Source of the DNA: Tetracentron sinense
Lineage: Eukaryota > Streptophyta > Magnoliopsida > Trochodendrales > Trochodendraceae
Length of the DNA: 64,000 nt
Direction of reading: 5' to 3'
Assembly (NCBI GenBank): GCA_015143295.1
Contig: CM026574.1
Location: forward strand, 7,628,938 to 7,692,937
A model generated the notes under the pieces. That model was not told the origin of the DNA. It saw only the letters and a list, made by a program, of their open reading frames with translations, and ran no database searches. Every line of letters begins with the position of its first letter. Within the stretch, counting starts at the first letter, position 1. Positions 35,390 to 48,421 of the stretch are shown here, one piece after another. The position numbers were made by a program, and so were the translations under genes.

Positions 35390-35641
35390 CCCGACCTTTT
35401 CCCACTTCTTTTTCCCTCCACTTCTCTTTCTCTCCCTTTCCCTTTCCCTCCACTGCTCTCTGCTCTCCCTTTCCCTTTCCCTCCACTGCTATCAACTTTG
35501 GCTCCCAACTCCTGCTTCGCCTCCGGCTCGCCTGCTCCACCTCTGTCTCTCCGGCTCCTGCTCCCCTGCGCTGCCCGTGCTCTGGCTCCGGCTCCCCTAT
35601 TCGGTCCTTCTTCAGCCGACGGTGACTTCCTCTTCGGCGGT
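35390..35641 (+). promoter_or_regulatory. GC-rich leader region of the CACTA element
   Basis: A pyrimidine-rich then GC-rich block starts right after the subterminal repeats. CTCCCTTTCCCTTTCCCTCC is duplicated (35433 and 35466). The block ends TTCGGCG followed by a GTAAGC donor-like site (35641). This position and composition fit the promoter and first noncoding exon of the element transcript. The open frame through it (35371-35625) is not a recognisable protein. Confidence 0.4.
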
Positions 35642-36057
35642 AAGCTTCTCTCTCTCATTCTGAACTTTATCACTTTCTGTTATTTATTTCCCGGTTTGCA
35701 TTTCATATGCAGTACTACCCTAGGGTTTGCTTGAATCTTCTTTTGTGTAAGTGTTTATTCTCTTAAACACTTTATTTCCAGAAGCTTCTTCAACAACTTC
35801 TTGAAGCCCTCCTTGGACGTCTCATAGAATGCATGACTTGAAATTGAGAACAAAGTACCAAAACTTCAAAAGGGTCCAACTCTTTTAAAATTGTTGCTAA
35901 GATCCATTCTGATCCCTGTTTCTTAAGATCCATTTGGTTACCTCTCTATCCAGAAATATAGCAGCAATGTGTGGTCGAGAAATGCCTAAAGTATGCAAAA
36001 GGGCGTCGCCCTCGAATCATTTAGGAACTGATAAATTATTTTCGATTTGATTAAATA

Positions 36058-36288
36058 TTGCATGATCTTATTGGAAATTATGTTATACAAGTTGCGTTGA
36101 ATAATTCCAAAGTAGGATTTCCCCATATCTATCCAATTCTTTTCACCGGCCTTTCTAGTTGTGATCTCATAGGGATATTTGTTCTATCTGACATTACACT
36201 GGTAGAGGTTATAAGGTCTCATGTTTTGTCACTCCGGATCAGCCCATATGGGAGGAAAGTACCCTCGAGCAACAATCTGAAGATATAA
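36058..36288 (+). pseudogene. Captured Pumilio-family gene fragment
   Basis: The first part reads HDLIGNYVIQVALNN, the core of a Pumilio RNA-binding repeat (N-Y-x-x-Q on the recognition helix). After an intron-like stretch the second part reads EVIRSHVLSLR and SPYGRKV, as at the end of the last Pumilio repeat. Only the C-terminal edge of the domain is present and no start or upstream repeats are visible, so it is a captured piece and not a gene. Plant Pumilio proteins bind 3' UTRs of mRNAs. Confidence 0.6.
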
Positions 36289-37490
36289 GTACTGATCATA
36301 TTTCTTTTATGAAATTCGTCTAATAGAGAGTAAAATTCGTCTAGTGAAAAGAGTTAACCATGACAAAACAATCGTCTTTGTTTTCTTCCTCTCATTTTTA
36401 TGTTGGGACAATGACCTTGAAGGAAGGCGAGGTGATCACGCCTAAAATCAAAATTTTTTTTCTCACTATTATATATTCTCAGAAGTTGTGTATTTTTACT
36501 GTTTCGATTTGGGTCATTACTTGTTTAGCGGCGTCCTTTTGATTATTAAACAAATAAATGTCATTTTCCATGTTGCTTCTTCTAACTTGGTTCTTCCTTG
36601 TTCCACTAAAACATGTCTGCTGCTGGATCCCTTTGGAAACTAACCATAACAGGAACCATCATGTGCGACATATATGAGAGTTGGGATATCCTTTTGTTAG
36701 TCGTCATGCTAATGGGGCAGGCATTTCATGGCCAGACATTGCCTTAATGCCCACTATGGCCTCTAATGGCTCTGTCTCAAAACCAAATAACCCCCCTTCT
36801 AGCTAACACGCTCTCCCTCACCCACCCAGTAGCATAATCCATATACCATAGTGGACCTAGTGGTACCACTGTAGCAAACATGGACTATGTTTTTGAAATC
36901 TCCTTCATTTAATGGTAGAACCTACATAGTATCTGTCTGGAGAGAAGTAAGAAACTTCATTTGAGGATTTTTCATTTTGATTTGTCCCCTCTAATTCAGT
37001 TCCCAATACATAGGAAAAGAGGGATAATTGGATCGTGTCGGTCGAAAATCCTAGCTGGAAATGAAAATTGGTGTGTGAGTAATGTCATTTTGGGGAAAAA
37101 CTTCAGAAAGGAATGGTGTTTCTTGGAACCCTACTTCCGATTTGCATTTCATATGCAGTACTACCCTAGGGTTTTGAATATGAGCGATGGAGGTGGGGAG
37201 AGTGGAAAAGAGAATGAACAAGATGTGAAGCGAAAATCAGGAAGAATTATACCTTCCAACTTTATTCCTATTGCTAAAGACATACAAAGCCAAAAATGGA
37301 ACTCTGGAGAGCAAAAGAAAATATAAAATCTAAGCTTTGTAACATTATCTCCTCTTCCTTCTACTATAAACAGCTCTACTTTGAAGCAATCTCGGCCTCT
37401 TTGGCTCCTCCATTGATGACAACGCCACTCGTGGGACCCATAGCTTGTCTGAATCTTCACAATTCCCCCATCAAAGAAAGGTGTCTCACA
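36289..37490. other. CACTA interior, unassigned
   Basis: No recognised protein. A 121-codon frame (36961-37326) has no familiar motif. The 34-bp stretch at 37141-37174 repeats 35695-35728 exactly and contains an acceptor-like TTTCATATGCAG. Confidence 0.5.
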
Positions 37491-37678
37491 CGCCATGGGC
37501 CTGTCCCAGTGGTTGTGTATATCCGTTTGGGGAGGTGTGACTCGTGTTCGAGTCTTGGTGCGGCTGTTGAGCACCCACCATGAGTATTAACCCTGCTAAC
37601 CCCTAACCCCTAACCCCTGACCTAGGTAGATAAATGAGTAGGACCAAGAAAATAAAAAAAAAATAAAAAAGAAATAAG
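37491..37678 (+). mobile_element. tRNA-derived SINE inside CACTA
   Basis: Box A (TGTCCCAGTGG) and box B (GTGTTCGAGTC) are 40-45 bp apart, followed by three CCCCTAA words and an A-rich tail. It is flanked by an 18-bp perfect target duplication AAAGAAAGGTGTCTCACA (37473-37490 and 37679-37696), so insertion was recent relative to the rest. Confidence 0.88.
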
Positions 37679-38620
37679 AAAGAAAGGTGTCTCACATTTC
37701 TTTGTCAATTAGCTAAAATACTTGATCTCCAATCTACTTACTAAGGAAGTTTGCCCATACAGCCAATTCATTTTTGTTCCTTTGATCATCACCGTCCGAT
37801 GTATGGTTATTACCTCTTCCTCGAGGGCCAGGATATTTTATAGAAATTCTTTTTTTTTTCAAGGGAATGGTAGTTGGGAGATATTTGTTCTTTACAATAA
37901 CAGTTTTTGGTGTTTTTGGGAAAAGAGGAAAAACAGATTTTTTTCGTGAAAACAAATCCACATAACATAATTTTTTTTTATAGAAACCCTGAGATATTTG
38001 TTCTTTACAAGAACAAGATGTGAAAACAAATCCACATAACATAAATTTTTTCGTGGGCACAAAAATGCCACATGGCAGCGAAACACGTTGCCTACACGGC
38101 TATGCCTCATGTGCATAGTTTTCATTTAAACAGATGCATGCTACGAGCATGGACATTAGGCTGTGAACAGATGGGCAGATAAATATGTATGTGCTTGTAT
38201 GCTTGCAGTCATATAACCACATAATATTGTTTGTTTGGTGGAGCATGCACGAGCACTAGCATGTATGAATCGTGAATAGGTAAAAATATGTATGTGTAAT
38301 GTGTATGCAAGTGTTGTGCTTTGTGATCTGACCATAACTAAACTGTTTTGATCCATCTTAGACTTGTAGAAAGTTTGTAGACTAATGCTTACATAAGTGC
38401 CCGACTTATAGAAACTGTCGAGAATCCTCAGACTAATTCGTGTTTCTTCTCTTTTGACATACATAAGTACATACCAACAGTTGCATTCATCCATATATTT
38501 CTTTTTTTGTCGGAAATAATGATCACATATTTGTAAAGCATGGATTGTAATAATTAGGCAAAGACCCAATTCCATGCACCTTCTCTCTAAGACCACTTAT
38601 TCCATCTGTTTTCCAGGAGC

Positions 38621-38813
38621 AAAAACTCAATAAATTAGTGATTGACCCGGGCAGTGCCAGAGATTTTGAGAGACTGTTAAACTTACTTTCTAAGTCACCC
38701 AAGCAGGTTGAACAGAGGCCTTCTACTAGTCGAGGTAGTAATTTTAGCTCCCCAAAATCAGATCGTGCTCCTAATTCCTTTGAAAGCAACACACCTTCCG
38801 AGGAACTGCAGTA
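38621..38813 (+). pseudogene. Captured exon of an unidentified host gene
   Basis: An acceptor-like TGTTTTCCAG is followed by an open frame of 63 codons ending in TAA. It includes SARDFERLLNLLSKSPKQ and a Ser/Asn-rich tail (NSFESNTPSEELQ). The coding-like composition, splice acceptor and terminal stop suggest the last exon of a host gene. I do not recognise the family. Confidence 0.45.
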
Positions 38814-39984
38814 ACCCTGAGGTACATTTTTTTTTGTCCAATCTTTCCCGAGTTATAATCATGTCATCTGTATAATTTGTTTATTTCAACACCATATTTT
38901 AGAATTTTTTTGAAGCATGAGTAAGTTCGTTGAAAATAGCAGAGGCTAGATTGTAAATAGAAATTTATGTTATGTGGATTTGTTTTCACGTTGCCATTTC
39001 ATCTTCTCCACTCATCTACTGGCATTCATGGTACTTCCTCTATTGCACTCCCCTCTTTTCCAGGCAAGAATAGAGATTTTGCACAAAGCCAAAAAAAAAA
39101 AACAATATCCTCCCAACCTTCGATTTTGAACCCTAGCTGGTACTAAATCCCCACTCCTCTCTCACAATATATTAATGAGATGGTTGTTTGGATGTAGTAT
39201 ACTTTCAAAATTATTTAAATGTTCTTCCTGTGTCTACTTTAGGTAGAATTATATTGTATGGATTGCAAGCCATGCTCTGGGTGAGATATTTCATGTAAGA
39301 GATTCTACATATGCGATATTATGATCCTAACATCAGATTTTCCCACTATAATTGTGTATATGTGCATTGATGGGAGATACATGATACTCTATTTCTCTTT
39401 ATTAATATTGTGGCGCTATAGAATACTTGTCTTTTTTTTTAATATTGGAGTTAGGGGGAAAACAGGAGAATATGTGGATATCTCTCTATTTTAATTTTTA
39501 AAAATAATTTGTTCACTTCTATAATTACTTATATTTTTCTTTTTAGGACTTTTGTGCATTGCACGAGCTTCTTAATAGTGATAATTGAAAAGTAGCTCCT
39601 AAGACATCATTGCCACGTGTATTAGTCATGAAGAAAAATTCCTCCTTGATCTCTCAACAAAGAGGCACACCCTCTCTGTGTTGTAACTACTTTTTAATTT
39701 TCAAGAGAAAAAGTAGGGACATGTATTGTGAGGTAGTTTCAACCCACTACTCCACATCTTTTTAAGTTAAAATTTTTAAAATTCTCTCACTAGAATCCAT
39801 CTTCCCAGTCTCTCTCCCCTTCCCTTCTCTCTCACGTGCATCGCATGTACCACCCACTAGTAGTTATTAATATGAGAATAACTATGAACAAAAGCTCAGG
39901 TTGAAGAGATCATATGAGCAAACAAAACATTAGCTTTGATAGGGATATATTTTAAGAATTATAAAAACAAAAAAAATTGATAAC
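38814..39984. other. CACTA interior, unassigned
   Basis: AT-rich, no gene seen. Bases 38965-38990 are an inverted copy of a word found twice at 37945-37970 and 38018-38045 (AAAACAAATCCACATAACAT). Confidence 0.5.
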
Positions 39985-40145
39985 TCAAGGTGTTCCCAAC
40001 CCTTGAGGTCAGGACCAAGTCTCGGGGAGTGTGACGAGAGCCCACAACCTGCCCCACCAGGAAAATCCAGAAAACTAGATAGGATTGGCCCCAAAGGGGA
40101 AGTGGGAAATGGAACCTAGGACTTCCCACTTTATAGAGGGACATT
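39985..40145 (-). mobile_element. SINE, Au-like family copy 2 (5' truncated)
   Basis: Matches the SINE at 1428-1640: box-B-like TAGGTTCCATTTCC, GGGGCCAATCCTA and GGGCTCTCGTC. It ends on the minus strand in TTTTTTTTGTTTTT, a T-rich tail and not an A tail. The box A portion is missing. Confidence 0.6.
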
Positions 40146-43100
40146 TATTTTATTTTTGTAATTACCAAACTACCGTTAGCTAAGGCATTTTTTGGTTTGC
40201 TCTGGTTAGCTCTTCAAACGGAGCTCCTCTTCATAGTCTCTATTAATTATAGATTTTTTATTATTATTTTTTGGTTTAGAGGCCAGCTAACTCACACGGA
40301 CCCAATAAAGCTTGGACATCCTAAAAAATGTCAAAGCTCGATAAAAGGTCAGCTCGATACCCACCCCTTCTTAGGGTGGAACCAAAATCTTCTTACCGTG
40401 AAGATTTGCCCAAAAGACCAACATTCAAACCTAGCATTTTTCCGGAATGAATATAGCTACGAAGCCCCCACAAGTGATCATTTTCCAAATCCGGTTATCA
40501 CCAGAGAGGATTTGACTCCAAAAATAAAAAGGGAAATGCTTAGAATTAGACTATATAGTATCTAATGTGCAGAGTCTTGGTCCATGCCCATTTTTATCAC
40601 ACATCAATTTTAGTTAAGATTCACTCATTCCTTGGTTTAAGCAATCTAACCTTACTTTTATATATACACAATTAGATTCAAGAGAGAAACAAGAACTCTA
40701 TCTCACAATGGAAACTACTCTCCAGAGCTGATTTTCCCTTTAACCTGTATTCTTATTTTTTATTGTAATGTCCTTTGGGCATCAAATATGAAAAATAAAC
40801 CTATCATAACAATAGAAAACAATATACACAATTAGAAACATTCCGTGCTAGTTAAATTGAAGTTATTGACAGCGTCACATGCTTTTTGTATTCTCATGAA
40901 CAAAGGGTGGATTAGCCATTCTTCAAAAAGTGAGTATTCTCAAGCTGGATTTGAGAAGCAGCAGCAGACATGTGCACATTTTTAGAAGAAGGAAGATTCG
41001 TGGATCATAAGGAGAAATGGTTTGGATTTTCTAAAAATGACAATGAGAGATCATTAACTCATATTTTTTGCAAGCTCCCTTTTTGTGCAACAGGATATTA
41101 TTCTCTCTAGAATATTAGAATTTTCAAAAGGAAATTTAGGAGCGGAAAAACAGTGCTCACAGTTATATTGATGATTTGGGTAGAAAAAAGAAGCAGCAAC
41201 AGTTATATTGATGATGTGAGCGGAAAAAATGGTGCTAACAGTTACATTGATGATGTGCCTTCCAAATCCTGCTTGGTCAATTGTCCCACTATGAACAACG
41301 ATAACAACAGATCCTTCTTACTGATGATTTAGGTAAAGTCAGATGATTGAGTTCATGAATTGTTGATAAAAGGAAGATGATTTTAGGGAACAACATGCAG
41401 ATGCAGAAAGAAATGCAAGTGAATCTTTCATAATTGATGATTTAGGTTAGGATATAAAGCAATAGTAAGACTGTAAGTAGATTTGCGGATTTAGAAGACC
41501 ATATTTTGCGATGTGGAAGAGGATAGAGCAATGTTGTGAATTGATTGAGATATTAGAGCACGGGCCCAAGCACTAATCATTGGGTAAGTACTCTCAAAGT
41601 AGTAAGCCAATAGTAAGATAATATATGAGATATAATAAACTGAAACAATGTTGACAACCTTTGCTTAACAGAAAGCAATCTACTGCAGGGGATAAACCTT
41701 GAGTGAGTTTCAAACTAAATTATAAAAGAATTTTAAGGATACAAGAATAAACAAATCAATTTATAGTGGCAGATTGCTTTCAAATGTGATATTGTAGACA
41801 TTGAATTCTGTAAGCAGTAAGGTAAGAGATGTTTTGTGAACAAAAGAACCTTGAATTTAGTTGAAAATAGGTAACTACTTCTAAGTTCAAACTCCTTATG
41901 CACAAACTCATATGAGCAAAATATCCACCTAAACAAGTATAAATTTTCTTGCATGGATTATGTGTAAATTCTTCTTTAACTTTATGGTTTTTGAGTGTAA
42001 AAGCAGATAAATAAATTGGTGGGCACCTGAAAATCAAATGATAAGTTCCACAGAATTACAAATAGGCAAGGAGGATAAAAGAAAAGAATAAATCCACTTA
42101 AAGCCCCTAAAAACTTTTAATTTCCAAATTAAAAGCATGCCCAAACTGCTACTAAAAGCAATCCTAATAATACCGAAACTGAAAATTGTGGGGGAAAAAA
42201 AAAAAAGAATGACTCACAATTCAGCACCATCTACACAGTGAGGAAGAGATTTACCAAAAAAAGAGGAAAAAAAGTAAACAAACAAACAAAAGAGAAAACA
42301 ACCAGTTGACTATTAGAATACTAAAATCATCATATGCAACTAACCAAGGCATAGATTCTAAATAAGAGTCATGCCCAGATTCAGTTAAAGTAATCCGAGT
42401 TACAACTAAACATAAATTTCAGAGAAATCCAACATAAGAAAAAAAACTGGGAAAGCTAGGCTTACCCTCCAACACCAGAAAAAGGGATAGGAAAAGGAGA
42501 GAGGTTCTTGAGAGAAGACATGAGACGAGAAGCTATGGCGTCTCCAGAGACCTCTCCAGCGACTAGAAAGACGAGAAGCTATGGCGTCTCCAGAATTTTA
42601 CCTTACAAGATCTAGTCATGTTTATGTTGCTTTACTGAAATTTGGTTGATATAAATTGAAAAAAATTAGCCTTAAAAACTGTAATGATTATCTACTTTGG
42701 AGTTAACGAAATGTAAGGCAATTTTGGGATAGGATCAAAGCCAATTGCAATTGAATTCAAGAAAATTCAATTGCATATGTGGCTCATGTTGATTGGTGAT
42801 GGGAAAAAAGTGGAAATTTCAAACTTTGAAATTATTTTCTTCTTCCGATCAATATGTGTTACGTCTGCAATCAAATTCTCTTGAATTCAATTGCAACTAG
42901 TAAGAGATCCGTGCGATGCACAGATTTATAAGAGTTATAAAAAGGGAAAAATAAAGGGTGGTTAAGATTTACTCACTCCTAGGGTTAAGTTTAAATAAAC
43001 ATAAATATTAACCTTAATTTTTTTAAATTTAAATATACTTGGGTTGGTGGGTCATCCATCATTGTAAGGTTGATATATGATCATATATTTATTGTTTATT

Positions 43101-43335
43101 TTTTTCCCATACTATATAATATATAGGGACACAAATTCATTGATAAAAATCAACCTCGGCTTGTTGATAATACAATAAGGTGGAAATGAAGTAATATGTA
43201 GTACATCTTATAGATTCCAAGTGGTTGAATCTAATGTTCACCGAGTGGATGTCTAATACAATCTGACATTATATATGGAACCTCTAGTACAAGAATATTT
43301 CCGATTCTCTCATACAACAGTCAAAAGAAAACATC
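40146..43335. other. CACTA interior, AT-rich with small repeats
   Basis: No gene recognised. A remnant of the hairpin MITE end (AAATCCGGTTATCACC) lies at about 40488-40504. A direct repeat GACGAGAAGCTATGGCGTCT occurs at about 42523 and 42571. A foldback of CAATTGAATTC words spans 42738-42900. A single MITE-arm fragment lies at 42955-43050. Confidence 0.5.
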
Positions 43336-43340
43336 ACAAT

Positions 43341-43880
43341 CAAGTTCTGAGGAGTGCTCTTTAGCTCTTGGACTATGGCATAAATAGTCTTTCCATTCTC
43401 AAAGAATATGTGATTATTTGGGTGTTTGGTTTTGCAACCAGCATGGTTCTCGAACTCAAAAGCATTGAGTGTCTGCACAAACCACTTGATTGGCCATTTA
43501 AGTCAATAGAAATAGCTAGAACATTCCCTGCTAGAGCCACTCTGAAAAAGTTCAAAACTACAAAACTACAGTGACTCGCATACCTTTGAGAAATTACATG
43601 ATTGACAACCGCAAAGATATCCAGAACCTTTTATAAGTCCGCGAAGCTCCTTCTAAGATGCAAGGAAACTCATCAATCCAAGTCACTAAACAACAAGTTA
43701 ATCTGACAGATAAAAAGGTAAGAACTGAGATTTACTTCCCTTGACCAGGAATTATACTTAACCGGAACTCCATCAAGCATACCAGTTGATATAAAGCTTC
43801 TGACATTTGAAGGAAAGTTGTTTGCAGGAACCTTCTTAAACAGGGAAGAGATCCTTTTATTTCTTTTGATGCATGTTGTG
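43341..43880 (-). pseudogene. Captured fragment of a Tify/TPL-associated (TDBD-like) protein gene
   Basis: Two minus-strand exon-like pieces. The first (about 43880-43736) reads VPANNFPSNVRSFISTGMLD, then GVPVKYNSWSRE, and ends at a GTAAAT donor. The second (43472-43341), after a TTTGTGCAG acceptor, reads LNAFEFENHAGCKTKHPNN, then HIFFENGKTIY and VQELKSTPQ. From memory of the family these are two parts of one plant nuclear protein with a Tify/TPL-associated (TDBD) domain; the exon expected between them is not recognisable. The fragment is antisense to the element genes. Confidence 0.6.
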
Positions 43881-44692
43881 CTTTCTAGGTACGAAGTCGT
43901 GATAACGGCATGATACATGTCATCACAACATTGGGCTGCATAATTGTTACCACAGGTTAGGTTTATAAGAAACTTAGGGGCTTGTGGTCTACGTTAAATG
44001 TTTAAACTGCTAATTAAAAGTGTTTATTTACTAAGTATTGACTGTGTTGGCTTAAGTTCATACTCATGCATGCATTAAACCTTAGATCTCCCGTTCAAGA
44101 ATCATTGTGTGACAAGTGCATTTCTTGTATCACCTATTTGGACGGATTAGTTGTAAACTATGTCGTTTAGTTCTTTTGCGGGGCTAAATGCTGGTTAACA
44201 ACTTTTCGGTCTTGTTTGTGATAAAATGTATTTGTCTGTATATGATTCTTGAATTGTCCGGTTAGACAGTTTGGGAATGCATAATCTCCAGTGTAGTCAG
44301 TTGCTCATGGTTGGTCCAAATTGAGGAAAATTTTGTCAGTCGTTTCTCTTGTTCTCTGGGTACATACTTAGACAATGTGGCATGCATGCTTGCCCCTAGT
44401 CTAAGTTGTGTACTTAGAGAACCATAGAGAAATGCTGCTGAAATTTCCTTGAAATGGAACAAAACACTTGAGCTATTGACTTCTGGGGATTATGCATTCC
44501 TGAATGGGATAGGAACACCCCACCTGTTAGAAGAGGAGTTGATGATGATAGGAAGCATGCATGCATATATATGATTGTGTAGATGGTCAAGTAATTGACA
44601 CATGTTTTATTAAAACTTACTGATGTGATAAACTTTTGTTATTTCTCAGAATAACAAACGAAGACGGACTTATAAATCTAATCTTATAACTC

Positions 44693-47600
44693 ATGGATAA
44701 GAGTTGGATTGGAATGTCAAGGTACTTTTATCTATAAGTTTTTATGAAGTATCAAATTAATTATGTATTGTTAGTATCTAAGAAATTGTGAATGCAATTG
44801 TTGTATTACATAGGATGTCAAAGGAATATATAGATGGGGTAGCAGTTTATACAGTTTGCATTAGCTCGTGGAGCGACTAATAACAATGGCAGTATAAAGT
44901 GTCCGTGTCCCAAATGCAACAATGTGGTTTACCAAGATAGACTTACAGCTTTCGACTATATGATATGTAATGGATTCGACTTGAATTATAAAATCTGGTT
45001 TTATCATGGGGAAGACATATTGCAACACACACCTGCTGTCCAAGTTTCTCAAAATCCTTATGTGCAAGACAGACATAATGAGATGGAAGATATGGTGCAC
45101 GATGTGTTCGGGGTCCCAAACCAAGATGAGGCTACTAGTAGTCGGGATTCCAATCCTGAGTCTGATAGATTTTTCCAATTGATAAGGGATGCAGGACAGC
45201 CTTTGTATCCAGCATGTACGAAACACACCAAGTTGTCTTTCATCGTAAGATTATATCACATTAAGTGTCTTAGTGGATGGAGCAATAAGTCATTCACTAT
45301 GTTGCTTGAGTTGTTGAGGGAAGTACTCCCTGAGGGTTCAACACTACCAGATACTTACTTTCAGACAAAAAAGGTGATGTCAGATTTGGGGCTTAACTAT
45401 GATAAAATTGATGCCTGTCCTAATGATTGCATGCTTTACTGGAAAGAGTCTGCAAAGAAGCAAACATGTGACATGTGTGGTGAATCAAGATGGAAGGCAG
45501 GGGATGATCAAGCGGAACCCAAGAAGAAAACTCCGGCAAAGATTTTGCGTCACTTCCCATTAAAACCCAGGTTACAAAGGTTGTTCATGTCATCCAAGAC
45601 TGCTACTGAAATGAGATGGCATGATGAGGATCGAACTAAGGATGGGATGTTAAGGCATCCTGCAGACTCACCAGCTTGGGAAAATTTGGATAAAAAGTAT
45701 CCTTTGTTCGCCTCAGATGCTCGCAATGTCAGGCTTGGGTTGGCGAGTGATGGCTTCAATCCATTTAGGACGATGAGTATTGCTCACAGCATATGGCCCG
45801 TGGTTCTTATTCCCTATAACTTGCCACCGTGGATGTGTATGAAGTAGCCGAACTTTATTCTGTCCTTACTTATTCCCGGTCCCTCTGGGCCAGGAAATGC
45901 AATTGATGTTTACATGAGGCCTCTAGTTGAGGAGTTGAAGGACTTGTGGGAGAATGGGTTGACAACTTATGATGCGTCAAAGAAGGAGACATTTGTAATG
46001 CGTGCGGCATTGCTCTGGACCATTAGCGACTTCCCAGGGTATGCCATGTTGTCAGGTTGGAGCACGAAAGGAAAGTTGGCATGCCCGTCATGCTATAAGG
46101 ACACTTGTAGCCGATACTTGTCTAAGAGCAAGAAGCAATGTTACATGGGGCACCGTCGTTTCTTAAAGCCGGATCACAAGTTTCGGAGGAATAGAAACTC
46201 TTTCGATGGCACTACAGAGTTCAGATTTGCTCCAACTCCAATCTCTGGGTCTGATGTGTTGTGTCAGTTGGAGGGTATTCCTTTCTCCCTTGGTAAGCAA
46301 ACTGGGCAAACAGGACGAAGGCAGACGAGCCATGAGGATATGCCGTATAATTGGAAGAAGAAGAGTATATTCTTCGAGTTGCCATACTGGGAGCATAATT
46401 TGTTGAGGCACAACCTTGATGTAATGCATATTGAGAAAAATGTATGTGACAATGTGATTGGGACTTTGTTAGGTTTGGAAGGAAAATCTAAGGATGGTTT
46501 AAAAGCGCGTAACGACTTGGTTGAAATGGGAATTCGGCATGCACTTCACCCTCAGTTGCTGCCTGGCAGAAGCAAAGTTTATCTGCCCCCTGCATGCTTT
46601 TCGATGGACAAGAATGAGAAAGAGTTATTTTGCAAAGTTTTGAAGAGTGTGAAGGTTCCAGATAGTTACTTGTCAAATATTGCAAGACATGTCAATATCA
46701 AAGAGCGTAAAATTCATGGACTAAAGAGTCACGACTCTCATGTTATAATGCAACAATTCCTACCACTGGCTATGAGAAAAACATTGCCGAATAATGTAAC
46801 TTCAGTCTTAATTGAATTGAGCAACTTCTTTCTTGGTATATGTTCAAAAGTCTGTCAAGTGGAGGATTTGAGACGGTTAGAGGAGAAAATTGCGCTTACA
46901 CTTTGTTATTTAGAGAAAACTTTCCCACCGACTTTCTTTGATATTATGGTGCACTTGCCTATACACCTGGCCGCAGAGGCAAGACTAGGTGGACCTGTAC
47001 AATACCGGTGGATGTATCCTATCGAAAGGTATGCCTTCAATTATAATTTTATAGTTGTGTTCAAACTTCTTGTTATCGAGAATTTCTCTTATCTTAACAA
47101 AATTTAATTCATATAGGTACTTATATACACTGAAGTCTTATTTGCGCAATCGAGCCCGACCAGAGGGTTCCATTGCAGAAGGGTACTTGGCAGAAGAATG
47201 CATGACATTCTGCTCCAGGTATCTAAATAATATGGAATCGAGATTAAACAGGCCGATGAGGAATGACGATGAAAGTGTAATAGGTAGTGCAGAGCCATAT
47301 ATCTTAAGTGACTTGGAATGGCAGCAGGCACATCGTTATGTGTTGATTAACTGCGATAAAGTCACAAAATATATAGAGTAAGAGCACAATCTTCATATAT
47401 GTTGTTCGTTACTTATTTATTTTTATTTTTATTTACTTACAATGATTGGAAAATGATATTCTTTGCAGGCAGCACATGAATGTATTTAAAATGACAAATC
47501 AAAGACCTAGAATGACCCCCCACAAAATCCAAAAAAAGCACACCACTGAGTTTGTTGAGTGGTTTAAGGGCTATGTAAGTCTTAACTTGTGAATTCTGCA

Positions 47601-48421
47601 TAACACATTAGTTATGTTTTGATATATATATATATATATATATATATTAATCCTATTTGGTCTTGAAATAGGTTCAAAGGTTACAAGATTCAGGTAATCC
47701 AGTTTCTGATGAGATTACATGTCTTGCATATGGTCCACGTAAAGTCACAAAAAAGTTTAAGGGCTACGTCATAAATGGATATCGGTTTTGTACTAAGGAT
47801 AGAGAGCGAGGACGCAAAAGTCAGAATAGTGGTGTTGCGGTCAAAGCAACGACTACAAGCTATTCAACTTCTAAGGACAGAACCCCCAAGGTCACAGAGA
47901 TCACCTACTACGGTCGCTTAACAGACGTAGTCGAATTGACATATTCTGAAAGCCTTAAATTTGTATTGTTTAAGTGCGATTGGGTTGATGTGAAGTCACG
48001 GGGTAGCGGAATAAAGACCGATGCATTTGGGTTTAAGCTTGTGAACTTCACACGCTTGGTTCCAGCACACTTGGTGTCAAACGAACCCTATGTGTTGGCA
48101 TCTCAGGCAGAGCAGGTATTTTACGTTCAAGATCCAACGGAAGAAGATTGACATGTTGTCATCAAGACTAAACCAAGAGACTTCTTCGACATGAATGAAG
48201 ATTCTGTTGTGGACGATAATGCATTCAGGGGGAACGAGCCCTTCGACGACCAACAATTAGATGACACTGAACATGATGATGACGGAGGTGTCGGTTGAGT
48301 GAGATTAGGAATTACTGGAGCAACTATTGATGCTCCTCCCCAAGTGTTACAACAACAGGCTTCTTCTTCCGAATCTAGTGATGCCGATGATGTTGAATCA
48401 ATATATAGCGATGAAACATAA
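44693..48421 (+). pseudogene. TNP2: CACTA transposase, TNP2 family (lightly damaged)
   Basis: Exons 44693-44721, 44814-47028, 47117-47377, 47469-47574 and 47672-48421, all GT-AG. Total length is about 1120 codons, normal for the family. The N-terminal transposase-associated domain has MDKSWIGMSR and CPCPKCNN; the TNP2 core has HNLDVMHIEKNV and WTISDFPGYAMLSGW; then come DUF4218-like FDIMVHLPIHLA and DUF4216-like YYGRLTDVVELTY, with an acidic C-terminus. This enzyme binds the ends and cuts and pastes the element. Damage: one frameshift near 44838, a TAG at 45846-45848 where relatives have Gln, a TGA near 48149 where relatives have Trp, and a TGA near 48296. It is otherwise well preserved, so inactivation is recent compared with the gypsy copies. 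Confidence 0.9.

Noticed and set aside
35212..35673. 153-codon minus-strand open frame rich in Gly, Arg, Lys and Glu
   Set aside because: Antisense of the GC-rich CACTA leader and subterminal repeats; composition effect.
42530..42612. Small ORF starting ATGGCGTCTCCAGAG
   Set aside because: Only about 25 codons, created within a short direct repeat; no supporting signal.
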